NCBI GenBank assembly: GCA_902783535.1
Contig: CACZRJ010000060.1
Span: 1-6,446, forward strand
Source: an uncultured Ruminococcus sp.
GTDB lineage: Bacteria; Bacillota; Clostridia; Oscillospirales; CAG-382
Length of the DNA: 6,446 bases
Reading direction: 5' to 3'
Shown here: positions 1-4,319 of the stretch, piece after piece
How the letters are laid out: each line of letters opens with the position of its first letter
How positions within the stretch are numbered: the first letter of the stretch is position 1
Translations under genes and position numbers: made by a program
Notes under the pieces: generated by a model
What the model saw: the letters and a program-made list of their open reading frames with translations, nothing else
Told to the model about the DNA's origin: nothing
Database searches by the model: none

Positions 1-159
1 AGCGGAAACGGAAAGGATCAGATTCGCGTGTTCGCCGTCCTTGTAAAGGCACAAATAGAGACAGGACGGCGCGCTCTGGTGGATCTTCTCCACCTTCGCG
101 CCCGTCCAGGCACGCATCTCGCTGGCGACCGCCATGCAGAAAAAGCCGTCAAATGCCAT
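1..159 (-). CDS. rqcH: NFACT-family protein, probable RqcH (N-terminal 53 codons only)
   Basis: The visible protein begins MAFDGFFCMAVASEM and continues through GAKVEKIHQ to NLILSVSA at the window edge. This matches the start of the NFACT-N domain: the MAFDG opening, a helix ending in an EL/EM-like pair, a G-x-(K/R)-(V/I)-x-K-I-x-Q strand, and an LLLS-A-like strand. Family knowledge: NFACT proteins (RqcH in Firmicutes, formerly called fibronectin-binding protein FbpA; Rqc2 in eukaryotes) bind stalled 50S subunits and recruit tRNA-Ala to add C-terminal alanine tails, marking the nascent chain for degradation. The start ATG (159-157) is the first start codon after an in-frame stop at 168-166 and gives exactly the canonical MAFDG N-terminus. 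It lies inside the nif3 coding end, overlapping it by 11 bases, so translation is probably coupled; upstream there is only a weak purine stretch (GAGAG). A downstream in-frame ATG at 135 would lose the conserved MAFDG. The catalytic and tRNA-binding residues lie outside the window, so the RqcH assignment rests on the N-terminus alone. Confidence 0.8.
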   Translation of the reverse strand, partial: MAFDGFFCMAVASEMRAWTGAKVEKIHQSAPSCLYLCLYKDGEHANLILSVSA

Positions 160-901
160 ATTCTCTCACTTCGTCAAAAACATATTCCTCAGCGCGCAGA
201 CCCGCTTCGCGGACGAGTTTTCCGAGGAACGGAACGACGATCCGTTCGGTCGCGAAATGGGTTGCGCAGATCAGATTCAAACCGTATTCCATGCAGTCGA
301 TCGCATGGTTGTGCATGACCTCGCCGGTCAGGAATGTATCGGCGCCCGCGTCGATCGCGGCGCGGATCTCGTCTTTTCCGCTTCCGGAAACGAGCGCTAC
401 GGTCCGGACGTCCGGACGCGCCTTGACGCAGCGGATCCGGTCGGTTCCGAGGGCTCTGGAAACGGAGGAAACGAAAGATTCGAACGGTTGCGATTCGACT
501 TTTCCGATCCTGGCGAACGGCAGGAAGGAAACGCGGTCTTCCAGTCCGACCGCGTCCGCGAGGCAGTCGTTGACGCCGCCTTCCATGCTGTCCAGGCGCG
601 TATGATACGAAAGGACGGTGATCCCGTTCCGGACGCATGCGATGATCCTTTTTCCGACGCTGTCGCCGGACACGACGCGGCCCACCGGCCGGAAGACGAG
701 CGGATGATGCGTGACGATCACGTTGCATCCGCGCTTCAGCGCTTCATCGATCGCGACGGACGTCGCGTCCAGCGCGCAAAGCACGCCGGTGATCCCGGCA
801 TTCTCGTCCGGCATGACCATGACGCCGTCGTTGTCCCAGCTTTCGGAAAGGCACGAAGGAATGCGTTCCTCCATCCATCGGGCGAATTCTCTGACAGTCA
901 T
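149..901 (-). CDS. Nif3-like dinuclear metal centre protein (DUF34/YbgI-YqfO family), short form
   Basis: This is a complete 250-residue protein of the Nif3/DUF34 family. Family signatures are in order: SWDNDG at 21-26 (usual W-D-N-x-G), VTHHPLVF at 63-70, HTRLD at 100-104, TGEVMHNHA at 192-200, and ATHFATE at 213-219. The probable metal ligands are His65, His66, Asp104, His215 and Glu219, which correspond to the dinuclear site in E. coli YbgI. The usual G-D in the TGD motif is G-E here, and the usual G-H-x-x-T-E is T-H-F-A-T-E. The cellular function of the family is not settled; GTP cyclohydrolase I-like and other hydrolase roles have been proposed, and it is a cytosolic protein. Its length matches the short YbgI-like form and lacks the roughly 120-residue middle insert typical of Bacillus YqfO. 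The start ATG at 901-899 has a GGAG Shine-Dalgarno about eight bases upstream and begins 14 bases after tktC ends. The stop overlaps the rqcH start. No trmK-like gene is adjacent, unlike in many Firmicutes. Confidence 0.93.
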   Translation of the reverse strand: MTVREFARWMEERIPSCLSESWDNDGVMVMPDENAGITGVLCALDATSVAIDEALKRGCNVIVTHHPLVFRPVGRVVSGDSVGKRIIACVRNGITVLSYHTRLDSMEGGVNDCLADAVGLEDRVSFLPFARIGKVESQPFESFVSSVSRALGTDRIRCVKARPDVRTVALVSGSGKDEIRAAIDAGADTFLTGEVMHNHAIDCMEYGLNLICATHFATERIVVPFLGKLVREAGLRAEEYVFDEVREYGI

Positions 902-915
902 AATGAACTCCGAAA

Positions 916-1851
916 TTACTTTCCAAGCAATGTTCTGACCGCGTCCGCGACCCCGGCCGCGTTCAGGCGGTAGTGGTCCAGCAGCGTCTGCGCCGGTGCG
1001 GACTTTCCGAAAATATCATTCATCCCGACCCGCTTCATTTTGACGGGAACGGTCTCGGAAAGCAGTTCGGCGACGGCGCTTCCCAGCCCGCCGATGACCG
1101 TATGCTCTTCGACAGTCACGACTGCGCCGGTCTTCGCGGCGAACGAAGCGATCAGGTTTCCGTCGAGCGGCTTGATCGTATGGATGTCCAGCACCGCGGC
1201 GTCGATCCCCTCTCCCGCGAGGAGCGCGCGCGCTTTCAGGGCTGCGTCGACCATGATGCCGGTCGCGACGATCGTGACGTCCTTTCCGTCCGCGAGCGCC
1301 ATGCCCTTGCCCCATTCGAAACGGTAATCGTCAGGATCGAAAATGACGGGAACCGCGTAGCGTCCCAGTCTGCAGTAGACCGGCCCGTCGTAGTTCAGCA
1401 TGGCTTCGACGGCGGCGCGCGTCTCGACGGCGTCGGCCGGATTGATGACGGTCATGTTCGGCAGCGCGCGCATCAGGGCAATGTCTTCGCAGAACTGATG
1501 CGTCGGCCCGTCCTCTCCGACGGTAATGCCCGCGTGAGAAGCGCAGATCTTGACGTTCATCCTCGGATATGCGACGGAATTCCGGATCTGTTCGAAGGCG
1601 CGTCCGACGGCGAACATCGCGAAGCTCGAGCAGAAGACCGGGACGCCTGTGGAAGCGATACCGGCGGCAGTCGCCACCATGTTCTGCTCCGCGATCCCGC
1701 AATTGACGAACCGGTCCGGGATTTTTTTTCCGAAGACGCCGGTCTGCGTCGAACCGGAAAGGTCGGCGTCCATGACATAGAACATCCGGTTCTCGCCGAG
1801 TTCGGCAAGCGCCTTGCCGTAAGCGGCTCTGGTTGCGATCGTTTCAGCCAT
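916..1851 (-). CDS. Transketolase, C-terminal subunit (Pyr and C-terminal domains)
   Basis: This 311-residue protein is the second half of a split transketolase. Residues 1-170 form the pyrimidine-binding domain: DADLSGST at 28-35, the FVNCGIAEQNM block at 48-58 with Glu55 as the expected catalytic glutamate that activates the thiamine diphosphate aminopyrimidine, and GEDGPTHQ at 112-119. Residues from about 185 form the transketolase C-terminal domain (DVTIVATG at 191-198, VLDIHTIKPLD at 220-230, VEEHTVIGGLG at 247-257). With the N-terminal subunit it should transfer two-carbon ketol units in the non-oxidative pentose phosphate pathway in the cytosol. The ORF can be read from an ATG at 1875, but the ATG at 1851 is preferred: it follows a GGAGGAG Shine-Dalgarno and avoids an Arg-rich stretch of five residues. 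The start overlaps the end of tktN by 8 bases, consistent with coupled, near-equimolar synthesis. It carries an eight-A run on the coding strand (1722-1729), encoding Lys42-Lys43. A 1-deoxyxylulose-5-phosphate synthase identity is unlikely given the split arrangement. Confidence 0.95.
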   Translation of the reverse strand: MAETIATRAAYGKALAELGENRMFYVMDADLSGSTQTGVFGKKIPDRFVNCGIAEQNMVATAAGIASTGVPVFCSSFAMFAVGRAFEQIRNSVAYPRMNVKICASHAGITVGEDGPTHQFCEDIALMRALPNMTVINPADAVETRAAVEAMLNYDGPVYCRLGRYAVPVIFDPDDYRFEWGKGMALADGKDVTIVATGIMVDAALKARALLAGEGIDAAVLDIHTIKPLDGNLIASFAAKTGAVVTVEEHTVIGGLGSAVAELLSETVPVKMKRVGMNDIFGKSAPAQTLLDHYRLNAAGVADAVRTLLGK

Positions 1852-2713
1852 GATTCTCCTCCTTCGCCCGCGCAAGCGCGTCTTTCAGTTCGCGCATGGC
1901 CTGCTCGTATTCGTCGCCTTTCGGCGCCTTGCCGTGCCATCCGGCCTGGTTTTCCATAAAGGAGACGCCTTTGCCCTTGACGGTCGTCATGATGATGGCG
2001 GAGGGGCGTTCGTCCGCTTCCGCGCGCTTTGTCGCCTCGTCGATCTGGCGGAAATCGTGTCCGTCGATCGTCTGGACGAACCAGCCGAACGCTTCGAATT
2101 TTTTGTCGATCGGCGTCGGGTTCATGACCTCGCGGACGTCCCCGTCGATCTGCAGGTGGTTGTAGTCGACATAGATCGTAAGATTGGAAAGTTTGTAGTG
2201 CGAAGCGAACATCGCCGCCTCCCAGACCTCGCCCTCCTGGATCTCGCCGTCGCCGAGCGCGGCGTAAACGCGGTAGGATTTTCCTCCCCGCTTTCCGGCG
2301 AGCGCGATGCCGTTCGCCGCGGAAATTCCCTGGCCGAGCGAGCCGGTCGACATGTCGACGCCCGGCGTCTCCAGCATGTTCGGATGTCCGGAAAGGTGCG
2401 ATTCCAGCGTCCTCAGTCCGTTCAGATCGGACACCGGGAAGAACCCGCGCAGCGCGAGCGCCGCGTAGAGCGCCGGGCAGCAGTGTCCTTTGGACAGTAC
2501 GAAACGGTCCCGGTCGGGCCATTTCGGATCCGCAGGATCGACCTTCATTTTGTAGAAGTACAGATAAGCGATCAGGTCCGCGACGGAGAGAGAGCCTCCG
2601 GGGTGTCCCGATTTCGCGTGCCCGACCGCGTCCACGGCGAGCAGCCGGATTTCAGCGGCTTTTTCCTTCAGTTCCGCGATCGGAAGAACGGAATTCGCAT
2701 CAATGTTCGGCAT
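1844..2713 (-). CDS. Transketolase, N-terminal subunit (thiamine diphosphate-binding domain)
   Basis: This 289-residue protein (from the ATG at 2713) is the PP domain half of a split transketolase. Motifs in order: SGHPGGSLS at 35-43, DRFVLSKGH at 69-77, GSLGQGIS at 124-131, the thiamine diphosphate and Mg2+ motif beginning GDGE at 154-157 and closing at Asn185 (VDYNHLQIDG at 182-191), VKGKGV at 245-250 and the GWH segment at 258-260. Family knowledge: the two polypeptides together form one transketolase active site, with the cofactor bound between the PP and Pyr domains. The start is not certain. The ATG at 2713 gives the normal family length but has no recognisable Shine-Dalgarno. An in-frame ATG at 2761 adds MYDRVRSGRNGHIRQT, a stretch unlike the family, and directly abuts an AAAGGA. 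A strong hairpin (2727-2756) sits between the two candidates. The stop overlaps tktC by 8 bases. Confidence 0.93.
   Translation of the reverse strand: MPNIDANSVLPIAELKEKAAEIRLLAVDAVGHAKSGHPGGSLSVADLIAYLYFYKMKVDPADPKWPDRDRFVLSKGHCCPALYAALALRGFFPVSDLNGLRTLESHLSGHPNMLETPGVDMSTGSLGQGISAANGIALAGKRGGKSYRVYAALGDGEIQEGEVWEAAMFASHYKLSNLTIYVDYNHLQIDGDVREVMNPTPIDKKFEAFGWFVQTIDGHDFRQIDEATKRAEADERPSAIIMTTVKGKGVSFMENQAGWHGKAPKGDEYEQAMRELKDALARAKEENHG
1856..1862 (-). promoter_or_regulatory. Strong Shine-Dalgarno that fixes the tktC start
   Basis: The minus strand reads GGAGGAG, then four bases, then the ATG at 1851. It lies inside the last codons of tktN. It is the strongest ribosome binding site in the window and decides for the start at 1851 over the in-frame ATG at 1875. 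Confidence 0.8.
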
Positions 2714-2726
2714 CGTCTGTCTGATA

Positions 2727-2756
2727 TGACCGTTTCGCCCGGACCGGACGCGGTCA
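2727..2756 (-). other. Hairpin in the rluD-tktN spacer, just ahead of the preferred tktN start
   Basis: On the minus strand the outer arms TGACCG and CGGTCA are perfect complements. Inside them CGTCC pairs with GGGCG (one G-U pair) around a GGTCC loop, leaving a three-base AAA bulge on the 3' side. That gives about 11 base pairs in 30 bases. No U-tract follows, so it does not look like a rho-independent terminator. It ends 13 bases before the ATG at 2713. It could shape translation initiation, protect an mRNA end, or be incidental in GC-rich DNA. Confidence 0.5.
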
Positions 2757-2761
2757 TACAT

Positions 2762-2767
2762 TCCTTT
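2762..2767 (-). promoter_or_regulatory. AAAGGA Shine-Dalgarno-like site before tktN
   Basis: The minus strand reads AAAGGA followed at once by ATG (2761, in the tktN frame) and, four bases away, a second ATG (2757, a different frame). It is the only clear Shine-Dalgarno-like sequence in the 75-base spacer, yet it is badly placed for the ATG at 2713. It sits in the A-rich part of the spacer, next to the end of rluD. I see no convincing promoter: TTGAAA (2780-2775 region) and TATGAC (about 2758) are only 15 bases apart. Confidence 0.35.
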
Positions 2768-2788
2768 CTATGTTTTCAAATTGACCAA

Positions 2789-3742
2789 TCATTGCCCGGA
2801 TCCGTTTTCCAGGATGCCGGTTTTGCGGATCGTTTCGGTCAGGAAACCGGGACGCTCCGCCGTAAAGGACAGCCATTCTCCGGTCACGGGATGCCGGAAG
2901 GCGATGGTCTTCGCGAACAGGCACTGGCCGGAAAGCCCGAGCTTGTGCTTTTCGTTCCCGTAAACGGGGTCGCCCGCGACGGGATGACCGAGATGGGAGA
3001 GGTGCACGCGGATCTGGTGCGTCCGGCCGGTCTCCAGCGTCAGTTCCATCAGAGAATAGGTCCCGGACGGATTCGTTCCGAGCGTGCGGTAGCGGGTGAC
3101 GGCGCGCCTGCCTTCTTCCGGCGCCGTGACGGCCATCTTCTTCCTGTCCGCGCGGCTTCTGCCGACCGGCAGGTCGATCACGCCTTCCGGTTCCCTGAAC
3201 GTCCCGGCGCAGACCGCTTCGTAGATCCTCGTGAAGTCGTGCTTCGCGATCTGCTCTGCGAGCCCGTTGTGCGCCTCGTCCGTTTTCGCGACGATCAGCA
3301 GTCCCGAAGTGTCCTTGTCGATGCGGTGGACGATCCCGGGACGGATCTTTCCGTTGATGGAGGACAGCCGTTCGCCGCAATGATACAGCAGCGCGTTCAC
3401 GAGCGTCCCGTCGGGATTGCCGGGCGCGGGATGCACGACCATGCCCTGCGGCTTGTTGACGACCAGAAGGTCGCCGTCCTCGTAAACGATGTCGATCGGA
3501 AGATCCTGCGGAAGACAGTCGATCGGCTCCGGTTCGGGGTCGTCGTATTCCAGCAGGTCGCCCGCTTTGACAAGATCTCTCTTTTTGCAGATTTTTCCGT
3601 TCAGAAGCACGTTGCCGGAAGCGATCCAGTCCTGCGCTCTGGAGCGGCTGACGGACGCGATCTCCGACAGGAGGACGTCGATCCGCTTCCCGCCGTCGGA
3701 CTCCGAAACGACTTCGACGGAATCCTTCTCATTCGCCGTCAT
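2789..3742 (-). CDS. rluD: RluA/RluD-family 23S rRNA pseudouridine synthase
   Basis: This 317-residue protein has the full RluD architecture. Residues 18-67 are an S4 RNA-binding domain (GKRIDVLLSE, then SRSRAQDWIASGNVLLNGK). The catalytic domain starts at about 83 with IDIVYEDGDLLVVNKPQGMV. The signature GIVHRIDKDTSGLLIVAKT at 136-154 contains the catalytic aspartate, Asp142. LETGRTHQIRVHL at 236-248 and HPVAGDPVYG at 253-262 are the conserved C-terminal motifs. Family knowledge: it isomerises uridines in 23S rRNA to pseudouridine; E. coli RluD modifies helix 69. The exact target here is inferred, since RluA, RluC and RluD paralogues are hard to separate by eye. The ATG at 3742 is preferred over the longer ORF from 3934, because the extra 64 residues are Ser/Arg-rich antisense-like sequence covering lspA. 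A GGTGA site lies five bases upstream. The start overlaps the end of lspA by 14 bases, matching the lspA-ylyB order of Bacillus. Confidence 0.94.
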   Translation of the reverse strand: MTANEKDSVEVVSESDGGKRIDVLLSEIASVSRSRAQDWIASGNVLLNGKICKKRDLVKAGDLLEYDDPEPEPIDCLPQDLPIDIVYEDGDLLVVNKPQGMVVHPAPGNPDGTLVNALLYHCGERLSSINGKIRPGIVHRIDKDTSGLLIVAKTDEAHNGLAEQIAKHDFTRIYEAVCAGTFREPEGVIDLPVGRSRADRKKMAVTAPEEGRRAVTRYRTLGTNPSGTYSLMELTLETGRTHQIRVHLSHLGHPVAGDPVYGNEKHKLGLSGQCLFAKTIAFRHPVTGEWLSFTAERPGFLTETIRKTGILENGSGQ

Positions 3743-4319
3743 TTTTGTCACCGGACGGTTCTTCTTCCGCACCGGAAGGAACGTCACTTCCCGCGCCGGG
3801 CTCCGGAACGGCTTCCGCCTCCGCCTTCTTTTCGCGGATCCTCTTCTCGACCTTCGGTTCGAAGGCGATGATGTACACGGCCAGGCAGACGGCGCCGACC
3901 GTGACGAAAATGTCCGCGACGTTGAAAACGGCAAACCGGAAGAATCCGAAGAACAGGAAATCGAATTCGATGAAGTCGACCACCTTGCCCGAGAAGACCC
4001 TGTCGATCAGGTTACCGATCCCTCCCGCGAGGATCATGCTCAGCGTCACCGTCAGCAGCGGATGCCGCCTGATGAATTTGATCAGCAGAAACGCGACGAT
4101 GCCCATCGCGATCAGCGTGAAGATCATCAGGATCACGGGATGCTGATTCAGCATGCTGAACGCGCCTCCGGTGTTTTCCGTTCTGTAGAACCGGATGAAT
4201 CCGGGGATCACCTTCACGCTTCCGTAAAGTTCGATGTTGGAGACGACGACCGCCTTCGTGATCTGGTCAAGCGCGACGCCGCATACGATGATCAGCGCGG
4301 AAACGACGTACCAGATCAT
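3729..4319 (-). CDS. lspA: Lipoprotein signal peptidase (signal peptidase II)
   Basis: This 196-residue polytopic membrane protein cleaves the signal peptide of diacylglyceryl-modified prolipoproteins just before the lipidated cysteine. Four hydrophobic segments are visible at about 1-17, 61-82, 88-104 and 129-152. Conserved blocks are LDQITK at 17-22 (Asp18), ENTGGAF at 48-54 (Asn49), GNLIDR at 102-107, VVDFI at 113-117 and FNVADIF at 132-138. By comparison with the Pseudomonas LspA structure, Asp115 and Asp136 are the likely catalytic dyad, with Asn103, Asp106 and Arg107 nearby. After the fourth segment comes a hydrophilic tail of about 40 residues (157-196), first Lys/Arg/Glu-rich, then Pro/Gly/Glu/Asp-rich. 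This makes the protein longer than the usual 150-170 residues. By topology the tail should be cytoplasmic. The start codon overlaps the ileS stop as ATGA (4 bases), so translation is probably coupled. The last 14 bases overlap the rluD start. Confidence 0.96.
   Translation of the reverse strand: MIWYVVSALIIVCGVALDQITKAVVVSNIELYGSVKVIPGFIRFYRTENTGGAFSMLNQHPVILMIFTLIAMGIVAFLLIKFIRRHPLLTVTLSMILAGGIGNLIDRVFSGKVVDFIEFDFLFFGFFRFAVFNVADIFVTVGAVCLAVYIIAFEPKVEKRIREKKAEAEAVPEPGAGSDVPSGAEEEPSGDKNDGE

Noticed and set aside
134..973. A 279-codon plus-strand frame opposite nif3
   Set aside because: Antisense to nif3, whose metal ligands are all present; no independent evidence such as a ribosome binding site or family motif.
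973..1959. A 328-codon plus-strand frame opposite tktC
   Set aside because: Antisense to a complete transketolase subunit; no recognisable motif and the composition typical of a mirror frame.
2727..2756. Terminator interpretation of the spacer hairpin
   Set aside because: No U-tract follows on the minus strand; the bases after the stem are TATCAGACAGACG and then the tktN start.
2714..2788. A promoter in the rluD-tktN spacer
   Set aside because: The best boxes, TTGAAA and TATGAC, are only 15 bases apart and the second is a poor match; too weak to annotate.
1850..3871. A 673-codon stop-free frame on the plus strand, crossing tktN, the spacer and rluD
   Set aside because: It is antisense to two well-recognised genes with intact family motifs, its product is rich in Arg, Asp, Val and His without domain signals, and long antisense frames are expected in GC-rich coding DNA with this codon use.
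2789..3934. Longer rluD start at 3934
   Set aside because: The extra 64 residues are a Ser/Arg-rich out-of-frame reading of lspA; the ATG at 3742 has a GGTGA site and gives the normal family length.
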